In this document: positions 19,008 through 25,459 of the stretch, piece by piece | Position numbering within the stretch: position 1 is the stretch's first letter | How the letters are laid out: each line of letters starts with the position of its first letter | Source of the DNA: Comamonas sp. lk | Lineage (GTDB): Bacteria; Pseudomonadota; Gammaproteobacteria; Burkholderiales; Burkholderiaceae_C | Direction of reading: 5' to 3' | Assembly: GCA_945869165.1 (NCBI GenBank) | Contig: CAMBNY010000026.1 | Coordinates: forward strand, 1 to 38,093 | DNA length: 38,093 nt | Notes under the pieces: generated by a model | What the model saw: the letters and a program-made list of their open reading frames with translations, nothing else | What the model was told of the DNA's origin: nothing | The model's database searches: none | Program-made: the position numbers and the translations under genes

Positions 19008-19334
19008 TAAACACAAGCATAACTTCAATCAGCATCTCCGACCAACACCCCAACACCCCAACGCCTACGCCTTGGCCGACTTGGCCTATGACACCAAATT
19101 TGATTTCAAAACCATGGTAGCCTGCCTTGGTCCGAGCGCTACTTCAAAGTACCACCCCGAAGCCCGCATGGAAACACACCCAAACTAGGAACCTTGCATG
19201 CGACGGTTGTGCGGGCGGTGGAGGCGGCTTATCGGGCGGCAATGGGGTAGTGGTAACGCAGTGGATTGGTTAAACCTTTTGAAACTCTCATTTTTTGCTT
19301 TTCGCGATAGAGTTACCCTCTTATCCGAAAACCT
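19008..19334. other. Intergenic stretch with no recognised gene, possible gene remnant
   Basis: Nothing convincing is coded here. On the plus strand an open stretch at about 19027-19188 reads NAYALADLAYDTKFDFKTM and so on with no start codon, ending at TAG 19186-19188. A second short ATG frame at 19198 is basic and featureless. The first could be the tail of a decayed gene. No terminator is evident for hicB, which ends at 19335 reading leftwards. Confidence 0.35.
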
Positions 19335-19658
19335 TTAAGCCGCCAACTTCGCACTAGCGAGGCGATTGAGACTGACGCCTTGCTCAGCGGCCATGAGTGC
19401 TAAGTTCCGGTGTAGCAAGGGCGGGATGCGCACCCGGAACTCTCCGCTGTAGCTTTTCTCAGCCAAGGCCACAGGTACAGGCTCGCCGCTGGCCTGCAAA
19501 TCGGTGACTACGTCCGCCACTATTTTCTGAATGCCCTTGAGCGCTTTTTCTGGTGTTTTGGCTAACCAACTGAGCGAGGCAAATTCAGCGCAAAGGCCAA
19601 TATATTCCTGGTCTTCTGGCGACCAGGTGACGCGGTAGGTGTAGTGCAAGGTGTTCAT
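19335..19658 (-). CDS. hicB: HicB-family antitoxin with C-terminal ribbon-helix-helix
   Basis: 107 residues. The N-terminal part (LHYTYRVTWSPEDQEYIGLCAEF) is the degenerate RNase H-like HicB fold. The C-terminus, YSGEFRVRIPPLLHRNLALMAAEQGVSLNRLASAKL, is an RHH DNA-binding module that would both neutralise HicA and repress the operon. It overlaps the hicA frame by 4 bp (19655-19658) and is translated second, as usual for hicAB. HicB of this type is well known, so the family call is secure. Confidence 0.9.
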   Translation of the reverse strand: MNTLHYTYRVTWSPEDQEYIGLCAEFASLSWLAKTPEKALKGIQKIVADVVTDLQASGEPVPVALAEKSYSGEFRVRIPPLLHRNLALMAAEQGVSLNRLASAKLAA

Positions 19659-19903
19659 GATCTGCTTTCCAATTTTTCTATAGCTTGAATTACCTGCTTG
19701 ACTTGGTAGGGCTTGGCTTTACCTTTACTATTCTGAATATTGACACGCGGATCGCCAGGCCAAGGAGTCTTAAAAATGGCGTGACTACTACCCGATTGTC
19801 TGGGTTTGCTAAAGTAAAACTCGCATATTTTTTTCAAGTCAAGAAAACGTACATTCGCTGGCTCGCTGCGCATCTGCTCTAGTAGTTTTGCAGTATTCGT
19901 CAT
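19655..19903 (-). CDS. hicA: HicA-like mRNA interferase toxin
   Basis: 82 residues with the dsRBD-like HicA core: a DLKKICEFYF helix, the catalytic histidine in GSSHAIFKTPW, and a C-terminal KAKPYQVKQVIQAIEKL helix. HicA cleaves mRNA on ribosome-independent substrates and is neutralised by the downstream HicB. It starts at ATG 19903, 9 bp from a palindromic operator candidate. It is slightly longer than minimal HicA proteins (about 60 residues) because of an N-terminal MTNTAKLLEQMRSE segment. Confidence 0.85.
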   Translation of the reverse strand: MTNTAKLLEQMRSEPANVRFLDLKKICEFYFSKPRQSGSSHAIFKTPWPGDPRVNIQNSKGKAKPYQVKQVIQAIEKLESRS

Positions 19904-19912
19904 AGTATTTCT

Positions 19913-19934
19913 ATGGTGCCATTAATGGTACCAT
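19913..19934. promoter_or_regulatory. Palindromic operator candidate of hicAB
   Basis: ATGGTGCCAT and ATGGTACCAT, separated by TA, form a 22-bp imperfect palindrome (one mismatch pair) immediately upstream of hicA. Position and symmetry fit autorepression by the RHH domain of HicB. Confidence 0.6.
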
Positions 19935-20019
19935 GAAGTGTATTTGTTTTGATCTCCCTATCGTCCAAGAATATTCCCATGGGTAGCATCCCACTAACTT
20001 TGCTAGTACTGCGCCCACT

Positions 20020-21378
20020 ATGACCCCATCGCCCATCGACCCGGTAGTTGCCGCAACCGCCCCAGCCCCCATCACCCTGCGCCAAGCCTGGCCGTTTTGG
20101 CTGAAGGTCGGCTTTATCAGCTTTGGCGGCCCAGCGGGGCAGATTGCGCTGCTGCACGAAGAATTGGTAGAGCGGCGGCGCTGGATTTCGGATGCGCGCT
20201 TTTTGCATGCGCTTAATTACTGCATGGTGCTACCCGGCCCGGAAGCGCAGCAGCTGGCCACTTACCTGGGCTGGCTGATGCACCGCACTTGGGGCGGCAT
20301 CGTGGCGGGGGTGTTGTTTGTGCTGCCTTCGCTGTTTATCCTGATCGGCCTGTCGTGGGTCTATTTGGTGTTTGGCGGCACCGCGTTGGTGGCGGGGCTG
20401 TTTGCGGGTATCAAGCCTGCGGTCACCGCCATCGTGTTGCAAGCGGCCTGGCGCATCGGCACGCGCACCTTGCGCCATCGCTTGTTGTGGGCGCTGGCGG
20501 CCCTGTCCTGGTTTGCGCTGTATGTGTTGCAGGCGCCCTTTCCAGCCATCGTGCTGGGTGCGGGGCTAATAGGCACCATCGGCGGGCGCTTTGCGCCGCA
20601 AGTGTTTCAAGCGGGCGCCGGCCACGCAGCCAAGGCCGGGCCGCACGCGCCAGCCTTGATTGACGACAACACGCCCACACCGGCGCATGCGCGTTTTACG
20701 CTGGCCAGTTTGGTAAAGGTGCTGGCCTTGGGGCTGGTGCTGTGGCTCGTGCCCATGGCGCTGCTTATGCTGACGCAGGGCTGGGAGCACACGCTCACGC
20801 AAATGGCCTGGTTTTTCACCAAGGCAGCGCTGCTGACTTTTGGCGGTGCTTATGCGGTGTTGCCTTATGTGTACCAGGGCGGCGTGGAGCAGTTTGGCTG
20901 GGTGACGGCGGCGCAGATGATCGACGGTCTAGCGTTGGGCGAGACGACGCCGGGGCCGCTGATCATGGTGGTGGCTTTTGTGGGCTATGTGGGCGGACAC
21001 ACCCAAGCGCTGCTAGGCCCGGACCATCTTTTTTTAGCCGGTGCGCTGGCCGCCACCGTGGTGACCTGGTTTACCTTTTTGCCCTCGTTTGTGTTCATCC
21101 TGGCAGGCGGGCCTTTCATCGAATCGACGCACCAGGATTTGCGCTTAAGCGCCCCACTCACTGCCATTACCGCCGCCGTGGTCGGCGTCATCGTCAGCCT
21201 GGCGCTGTTCTTCGGCCAGCATGTGTTCTGGCCGCAAGGCATGGCTGGGCGTTTTGATGTGGCATCTGCGGTCATCGCCGCAGCTGCCGCGCTGGCGCTG
21301 ATCCGCTTTAAGCGGCCGGTGGTGCAAGTGATTGCGGCTTGTGCGCTGGCGGGCTGGGCTTTGTCGGTGCTGGCTTAG
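20020..21378 (+). CDS. chrA: Chromate transporter ChrA, long two-domain form
   Basis: 452 residues with two CHR domains. The first carries FGGPAGQIALLHEELVERRRW and the PGPEAQQLATYLG signature; the second carries TFGGAYAVLPYV and GETTPGPL. A hydrophilic linker near residues 200-235 separates them, and about ten or more hydrophobic segments span the inner membrane. The family exports chromate by proton-coupled antiport. It stands alone between two toxin-antitoxin pairs with no chrB regulator or other metal gene, so chromate specificity is by family only. It starts at ATG 20020 and ends 11 bp before the converging antitoxin gene. Confidence 0.92.
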   Translation: MTPSPIDPVVAATAPAPITLRQAWPFWLKVGFISFGGPAGQIALLHEELVERRRWISDARFLHALNYCMVLPGPEAQQLATYLGWLMHRTWGGIVAGVLFVLPSLFILIGLSWVYLVFGGTALVAGLFAGIKPAVTAIVLQAAWRIGTRTLRHRLLWALAALSWFALYVLQAPFPAIVLGAGLIGTIGGRFAPQVFQAGAGHAAKAGPHAPALIDDNTPTPAHARFTLASLVKVLALGLVLWLVPMALLMLTQGWEHTLTQMAWFFTKAALLTFGGAYAVLPYVYQGGVEQFGWVTAAQMIDGLALGETTPGPLIMVVAFVGYVGGHTQALLGPDHLFLAGALAATVVTWFTFLPSFVFILAGGPFIESTHQDLRLSAPLTAITAAVVGVIVSLALFFGQHVFWPQGMAGRFDVASAVIAAAAALALIRFKRPVVQVIAACALAGWALSVLA

Positions 21379-21389
21379 CGAAGAAAGGG

Positions 21390-21680
21390 TCAAGTTGCCG
21401 ATACTGAAATTTTCAGTCCCGTGGCTTTGAGCACCGCACTGAGCGTTTTGATCGTCGGATTGCCCCGGCTAGACAGCGTGCGGTACAGCGTTTCGCGTGA
21501 AAGCTGGGTTTTTTCAGCAATAAAGGCCATACCTCCCCGTGCTTCGACCACTTTGCGCAATGCCGTGAGATAGGTCGCCGGGTCTTCATCTTCGCCGGCG
21601 GCATTCAGGTACTCGGCTGCAAACGCAGCGTCTTGCAACTGCGCAAAGAGCCAGTCGTCATGGTTGATGCTTGCATTCAT
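21390..21680 (-). CDS. HTH-type antitoxin (HigA-like, COG3636 addiction-module antidote)
   Basis: 96 residues from ATG 21680, which overlaps the toxin stop by 4 bp (ATGA). The C-terminal half is a Cro/XRE helix-turn-helix (GGMAFIAEKTQLSRETLYRTLSSRGNPTIKTLSAVLKATGLKISV), the form found in antidotes paired with RelE/HigB-like toxins. The seven upstream residues up to 21701 are probably not translated. It would bind the toxin and repress the pair. Confidence 0.9.
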   Translation of the reverse strand: MNASINHDDWLFAQLQDAAFAAEYLNAAGEDEDPATYLTALRKVVEARGGMAFIAEKTQLSRETLYRTLSSRGNPTIKTLSAVLKATGLKISVSAT

Positions 21681-22003
21681 AGTTTGTTCCTTTGCTGCCA
21701 CTCATTCCAACGTTGTATGGCGCGGGCGATGTCCTCCTGTTGGCTGCGCTTATCGCCACCAGCACATAAGAGAATAAGTTGCTTGCCCGCCATTGCGTAA
21801 TACATCCGGTAGCCCGGTCCCCAATCAAGCCGCAGCTCCCAGACACCCTGACCTAGCGGCTTGCAGTCACCAAAGTTGCCGTTGTGCAGCCGAATCAGTC
21901 GGGCAGCAATCCGGGCTTGTGCTTGTCTGTCCTTCAAGCTATCAAGCCACCGTCCAAAAAGATCTTGACCCTTGGGGCTGGAGTAATGTCGAAGTTCGTA
22001 CAT
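21677..22003 (-). CDS. RelE/ParE-superfamily toxin (HigB/Gp49-like, COG3657)
   Basis: 108 residues: YSSPKGQDLFGRWLDSLKDRQAQARIAARLIRLHNGNFGDCKPLGQGVWELRLDWGPGYRMYY... is the typical Gp49-like toxin sequence, with the basic/aromatic strand GYRMYYA and a C-terminal helix. These toxins act as ribosome-dependent mRNA interferases. The toxin gene comes first and the antitoxin second, as in higBA. The frame starts at ATG 22003, with a small palindrome 9 bp upstream. Confidence 0.9.
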   Translation of the reverse strand: MYELRHYSSPKGQDLFGRWLDSLKDRQAQARIAARLIRLHNGNFGDCKPLGQGVWELRLDWGPGYRMYYAMAGKQLILLCAGGDKRSQQEDIARAIQRWNEWQQRNKL

Positions 22004-22012
22004 AGAATTATC

Positions 22013-22028
22013 GTAGCTTTTGAGCTAC
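22013..22028. promoter_or_regulatory. Small palindrome upstream of the HigB-like toxin
   Basis: GTAGCTTTTGAGCTAC has 6-bp arms GTAGCT/AGCTAC around four bases and lies just upstream of the toxin ATG on the minus strand. It may be the HTH antitoxin operator. The A/T run lies on the wrong side for it to terminate imuB transcription. Confidence 0.4.
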
Positions 22029-22126
22029 AAAAAAACAATTCGAATGCGTATTCCATGGCGATGCCCCTGGACCTTGATTTGCCTAGACATGCACAGCAAC
22101 CGACTTGGCATAAGCCCACCAAGCAT

Positions 22127-23734
22127 TCAGGCAAACAAGCCATGCAAATACCAAGCGGCGCCCTGCCCTTGGGCGGCGCCTAGACGCTCGCGATAGACCC
22201 AGAGCAAACCCTGGCCGGGGCTGTGGGCGATGTAGTAGTCGCGCTGCACTGGCGGGCCCGTATCCCAGGCCTGAAGTTCTAAGCGCTGCGGCCCGGCCAG
22301 CAAGGCCAGCGGGCCGTTCCATTGGGGCAAACCATCAGGGTCGCAAGGCAGGCTGTGCGCCTGGGGCAGCAGCCAGGTGGGATACAGCGCCTGCGCGGTT
22401 GTCGCGCTGGCTTGTGGCGCAGCGTGGATGCTTGGGGCCGTGCCGCCGGGTGCAGCGCCGCTGTTGGTCAGGCCTGTACCGGTTTGCGTGGTGCCGTGAT
22501 GCGCCAACAAATTGCCTAGCACCAAGACATGGCCCACCCCGTCGCGGCGTGGCGCGCTGTGTGCGTGTGCCGTGCCCTTGGCCTGCGCGCCCAGCGCCTG
22601 CCAGTTCTGCATGCACTCGGGGCGATGGTCGTCCTGCAAGGTCACGGCGCGCACGCTGTCAGGCCCCAGACGCGCAGCCACGCGTTCGAGCAAATGGTGC
22701 AGGCTGTCGCCGCTGCGCAGTTCATCAGGCAAAAGGCTCAGGCTTTGGCCGCGCAATGCGCAGGTTTCCAGGGTACGCAGACGCAAATACAAGACCGGCG
22801 CGGGCAAGGTGACTTGGGCCAGGTGTTCGGCCAGCAGCCGCTCCAGGTGGCGCGGGTCTTGGGTGGCTTCGGCGGTGCGCAAGTGCAGGCGGCCATAGCC
22901 ATCGCCCTGGTGCCAATCGTCGCGGTAGCGGGCATTGGCACGGCGCGCATCGAGCTGCCAGCGCAACTCCAGCGCCAACACCCCATACTGGCGGGCGCGC
23001 AACCACAGTTGCAACTGTGCCAGCAAGCGACGCGCGCCAAACAACATAGCGGCGGCGGATTCGACCTGCGCGGCCAACTCCAGCGGCGCGTCAAACACCT
23101 CGGGCAAGCGCAGCCAGGCATAGACCTCGGGCGCAGTGCCATAGGCCTGGTCCAGCGCCGCCAGCAAGGGCGCGCCAAAGCGGCGGGCCACGCCACCACG
23201 CGGCAAGGCGCGCAATTGGCCCCAGGTGGTGCAGCCCAAGCGCTCCAGCGTGGGCACATGCGGCTGCGCTGCGGCCAAGGTATGCAGCGGCAAATCATCG
23301 GGCAGCGGCGGCGGGCGGGCCAGATCGCCCGCTTGCTGCAAAGCATCGCAAGCCAAGCGCGCCAACGCGAGTAAAGCGCTATCGCCATGCGCGTACTGCA
23401 TGGGCAAGGGCGCTTGACTAGGCTGCAACAGCGCTTGTAGCAGAGCCATGCGTCCACCAAACAAGCGCTCGCTGGCCGAAATTTCCAGCACCAAGGCCTG
23501 CTGCACTTGCGCCACCCAGGGCGTGAATTGCAAACCCCACCAAGCCAGCGCCGCCAGCGGGTCGGCCCAGGCTGCGGCGCCTGAAAGCGATGTTTTTGCA
23601 TCCGGGGCAGTAGCCGCCGTCAAAGCACTTGTACGCGGCAAGGCCGGGGGTGGCGCATAGGCACTTGCACCGGCATCACGGCTAGCTGCATGGTGTGCGT
23701 CTTGCGGGCACAAGGCCAGCCAGTAAGGCTTCAT
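22127..23734 (-). CDS. imuB: ImuB, Y-family polymerase-like SOS mutagenesis protein
   Basis: 535 residues. The sequence follows ImuB through palm/fingers-like and helix-hairpin-helix regions (PHVPTLERLGCTTWGQLRALPRGGVARRFGAPLLAALDQAYG) and a little-finger-like region. The acidic metal-binding residues of active Y-family polymerases are not evident, as is usual for ImuB. QSLSLLPDEL near residue 330 is a candidate beta-clamp-binding motif. The C-terminal third contains an S/T/G/A-rich low-complexity stretch (HGTTQTGTGLTNSGAAPGG). It acts as the hub joining ImuA, DnaE2 and the clamp during translesion synthesis. It overlaps imuA by 4 bp (ATGA), so it shares the imuA LexA-controlled promoter. Confidence 0.88.
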   Translation of the reverse strand: MKPYWLALCPQDAHHAASRDAGASAYAPPPALPRTSALTAATAPDAKTSLSGAAAWADPLAALAWWGLQFTPWVAQVQQALVLEISASERLFGGRMALLQALLQPSQAPLPMQYAHGDSALLALARLACDALQQAGDLARPPPLPDDLPLHTLAAAQPHVPTLERLGCTTWGQLRALPRGGVARRFGAPLLAALDQAYGTAPEVYAWLRLPEVFDAPLELAAQVESAAAMLFGARRLLAQLQLWLRARQYGVLALELRWQLDARRANARYRDDWHQGDGYGRLHLRTAEATQDPRHLERLLAEHLAQVTLPAPVLYLRLRTLETCALRGQSLSLLPDELRSGDSLHHLLERVAARLGPDSVRAVTLQDDHRPECMQNWQALGAQAKGTAHAHSAPRRDGVGHVLVLGNLLAHHGTTQTGTGLTNSGAAPGGTAPSIHAAPQASATTAQALYPTWLLPQAHSLPCDPDGLPQWNGPLALLAGPQRLELQAWDTGPPVQRDYYIAHSPGQGLLWVYRERLGAAQGQGAAWYLHGLFA

Positions 23735-24645
23735 GACGCCGCCCTGCGCGTTTGCAAAGTAGGAAAGCTCTGAATGCGTCCGTCATCGCGAGGAGCGCAG
23801 CGACGCGGCGATCTATCGGTGCGTGATGGGGCAAGCGAACTAGATTGCTTCGCTGCGCTCGCAATGACGGATGGGGGCTTGTGCAGACCTTCCGTTGCGA
23901 TATGCGCTGAAGTAGCAACAGGGCTTTCGCCCTCCGTCGTAGTCGTAGTCGTAGTCGTAGGCCTGGCGCTGGCCAGCACGCGCAACAGCGCTGGCGGGCG
24001 CGCTGTTAATCGCAGAGGATCAGCCAGCGGTGGGCCGCGACGCTTGAGTATTTGAACCGAAAGCGCCGCGCCATAGTCCACGTCCAGCAACAAGCGCAGC
24101 ACAGCGGGCGAGGCCTGGGCTTGCGCGGCCTCGGGGCGCAGCACGAAAAGCAGTTTGTGGTGTTCGGCAGCGGCCCACTGCAAGCGGCGCAATTGCTCGG
24201 GGCGCACCTGCGGCAGCCAGGCCAGCACCGCGTCCACCGCAGCGCAGCGCAGGGCTTGTTCGCTCAGCCACAAAGCGGCTGTGTCCGGGCTGTCCGCCGC
24301 GCCAAGCCAAAGCAGGCGCTGCGCCTGCAAACCCTGGGCTTGCAAGGCCGGCGCAAACGGCAAGTAGGGCGGCGCCACCAGCACCACTGGGTCGCTGCCG
24401 CTGCGCGCCAGCGCGGGGAGCAGCAAGCGCCATTCGTTGTGCGCGCCCGGCGCTTGCAGCAATTCGGTCAGCGCACCCACCGGCCAACCGCCACCGGGCA
24501 ACTGGGCGTCCAGCGCTGCATCGCCGCTGGGCAGGGTCTGCGCACGCGGCGCAGCCAGCGCATCAGCCCGCCAGACGTCGGCGCGCAGCAGCCCCGGCGC
24601 TGCGCGCTCGGGCAGGCTCTGGCTGGGGACAGGCAAGGCGGACAT
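23731..24645 (-). CDS. imuA: ImuA, RecA-like SOS mutagenesis accessory protein
   Basis: 304 residues; the first 225 or so form the ImuA/SulA-like RecA-fold region (LPSGDAALDAQLPGGGWPVGALTELLQ, WRLLLPALA, VVLVAPPYLPFAPALQAQGL). ImuA supports DnaE2/ImuB-dependent mutagenesis and modulates RecA. The ATG at 24645 lies 9 bp from a LexA box. The C-terminus is abnormal: a run of eight threonines from a (GTCGTA)4 microsatellite, then about 30 residues (VIASAAKQSSSLAPSRTDRS...) encoded by a palindromic repeat element, then an unrelated tail. The native stop seems to have been replaced or extended by the element; the core looks complete. Confidence 0.88.
   Translation of the reverse strand: MSALPVPSQSLPERAAPGLLRADVWRADALAAPRAQTLPSGDAALDAQLPGGGWPVGALTELLQAPGAHNEWRLLLPALARSGSDPVVLVAPPYLPFAPALQAQGLQAQRLLWLGAADSPDTAALWLSEQALRCAAVDAVLAWLPQVRPEQLRRLQWAAAEHHKLLFVLRPEAAQAQASPAVLRLLLDVDYGAALSVQILKRRGPPLADPLRLTARPPALLRVLASARPTTTTTTTTEGESPVATSAHIATEGLHKPPSVIASAAKQSSSLAPSRTDRSPRRCAPRDDGRIQSFPTLQTRRAAS
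23781..23869. repeat. Dispersed palindromic repeat (SVIASAAKQS-encoding type) inside the imuA 3' end
   Basis: The arms CGTCATCGCGAGGAGCGCAG (starting 23781) and CTTCGCTGCGCTCGCAATGACG (ending 23869, given here without its first two bases: TCGCTGCGCTCGCAATGACG) pair imperfectly over about 30 bp. This is a widespread proteobacterial palindromic repeat whose translation gives S-V-I-A-S-x-A-K-Q-S on one strand. Here it is read in frame as roughly residues 259-288 of ImuA. Confidence 0.85.
23936..23960. repeat. Hexanucleotide microsatellite (GTCGTA)4 in imuA
   Basis: Four perfect copies of GTCGTA plus one base, read on the minus strand as eight threonine codons (ACG/ACT). Unit changes alter the Thr run by two residues without a frameshift. 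It marks the junction between the conserved ImuA core and its foreign C-terminus. Confidence 0.9.
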
Positions 24646-24654
24646 GGCTAAAAA

Positions 24655-24674
24655 TACTGTAAATAATTACAGTA
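24655..24674. promoter_or_regulatory. LexA box (SOS operator) of imuA-imuB
   Basis: TACTGTAAATAATTACAGTA is a perfect CTGT-N8-ACAG site with symmetric TA flanks, 9 bp upstream of the imuA ATG on the minus strand. It shares 10 of 12 conserved outer positions and its overall form with the dnaE2 box, so the two units should be co-induced. Confidence 0.95.
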
Positions 24675-24748
24675 TATGGCAGCTTCATGCGCGCACCAAA
24701 CCCAGCACAAATAAGCGCTGGGGCTAGATGCAATGACCCCGGTGATTG

Positions 24749-24830
24749 CGCGGCATACGCCGCTGTAAGTGCCTGGCACCTTGGGAGGCCCAAGAATAAA
24801 AAAGCTCCAAACTAAAAGCTTTAGCTAAAA
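24749..24830. promoter_or_regulatory. Palindrome-rich region upstream of the Phd-CcdB pair
   Basis: Several short palindromes lie in this gap: GCGGC/GCCGC (about 24749-24763), GTGCCTGGCAC (24769-24779), CTTGGG-AGG-CCCAAG (24780-24794) and CTAAAAGCTTTAG (24812-24824). TAAAAT at about 24826 is a possible -10. One or more may be the operator bound by the Phd-like antitoxin; which one cannot be told from sequence. Confidence 0.35.
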
Positions 24831-24854
24831 TGGCCAATCTCTTTGAAAGACCTT

Positions 24855-25124
24855 ATGCACATCAGCGCCACCGAAGCCAAAAACCGTTTTGGCAGCATTT
24901 GCGCCCTGGCCAAGCGCGAGCCCGTGTTTGTCGAAAAAGCGGGCCAGGTGGACACCGTCATCCTCTCCGCCGAGCAATACCGCGTTTTGCAAGCCAACCA
25001 AAACAAGGCCAGTCCGGCGGCGCGCAAACAACAATTCGAGTCCGAGTTTGGTGATTGGATTGCGGCACAAAACACCTGGGTCGAAAGCCACGGCATTCCC
25101 GGTGCCGACTTACGCCCCTGGTAA
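24855..25124 (+). CDS. Phd/YefM-family antitoxin
   Basis: 89 residues from ATG 24855; the in-frame TTG at 24843 is less likely. MHISATEAKNRFGSICALAKREPVFVEKAGQVDTVILSAEQYRVLQ is the Phd/YefM dimerisation and DNA-binding fold, and the remainder (FESEFGDWIAAQNTWVESHG) is the charged toxin-binding tail. The next gene, 6 bp downstream, is a CcdB-like toxin rather than the usual Doc or RelE partner. Confidence 0.88.
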   Translation: MHISATEAKNRFGSICALAKREPVFVEKAGQVDTVILSAEQYRVLQANQNKASPAARKQQFESEFGDWIAAQNTWVESHGIPGADLRPW

Positions 25125-25130
25125 ACCGCT

Positions 25131-25445
25131 ATGGCGCAGTTTGATGTTTATGCCAACCCCAGCCACAGCGCTGCACAAGGCATTCCGTATGTGGTGGTAG
25201 TGCAAAGCGATTTGCTCGACGCGCTGGCCACGCGCATGACGATTCCCTTAGCCTTGGTCACGTTTGCCGACAAAGCGCCAGAAAAACTGTGCCCCAGCAT
25301 CACAGTCAATGGCCAGCAACTGCGTGTATTGGCGCACTATGCGGCGCCTTTGCCCACCCGCAGTTTGCGCCAGGTGGTGGCCAATGTGGCCCCGCAAGCC
25401 AGCGCGCTGATTGCCGCCATAGATGTGGTGATCGCCGGGGTGTAG
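25131..25445 (+). CDS. CcdB-family toxin
   Basis: 104 residues resembling CcdB: MAQFDVYANPS...YVVVVQSDLLDALATRMTIPLA.....DKAPEKLCPSITVNGQQLRVLAHYAAPLPTRSLRQVVANV. CcdB poisons DNA gyrase, using its C-terminal W-G-I; here the end reads DVVIAGV, so the tryptophan is replaced and gyrase inhibition is uncertain. It is co-transcribed with the Phd-like antitoxin, and no CcdA-like gene is present. It converges on the drug exporter gene with a 14-bp gap. Confidence 0.82.
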   Translation: MAQFDVYANPSHSAAQGIPYVVVVQSDLLDALATRMTIPLALVTFADKAPEKLCPSITVNGQQLRVLAHYAAPLPTRSLRQVVANVAPQASALIAAIDVVIAGV

Positions 25446-25459
25446 ACGCGGCGCCCGCA

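Noticed and set aside
18141-19260. 16-bp identity GGGTAGTGGTAACGCA at 18141-18156 and 19245-19260
   Set aside because: No extended similarity around it; a match of this length can arise by chance and no duplication of dnaE2 is visible.
22013-22035. Hairpin plus A run as terminator of imuB
   Set aside because: On the imuB strand the T run precedes the hairpin, so it cannot act as an intrinsic terminator.
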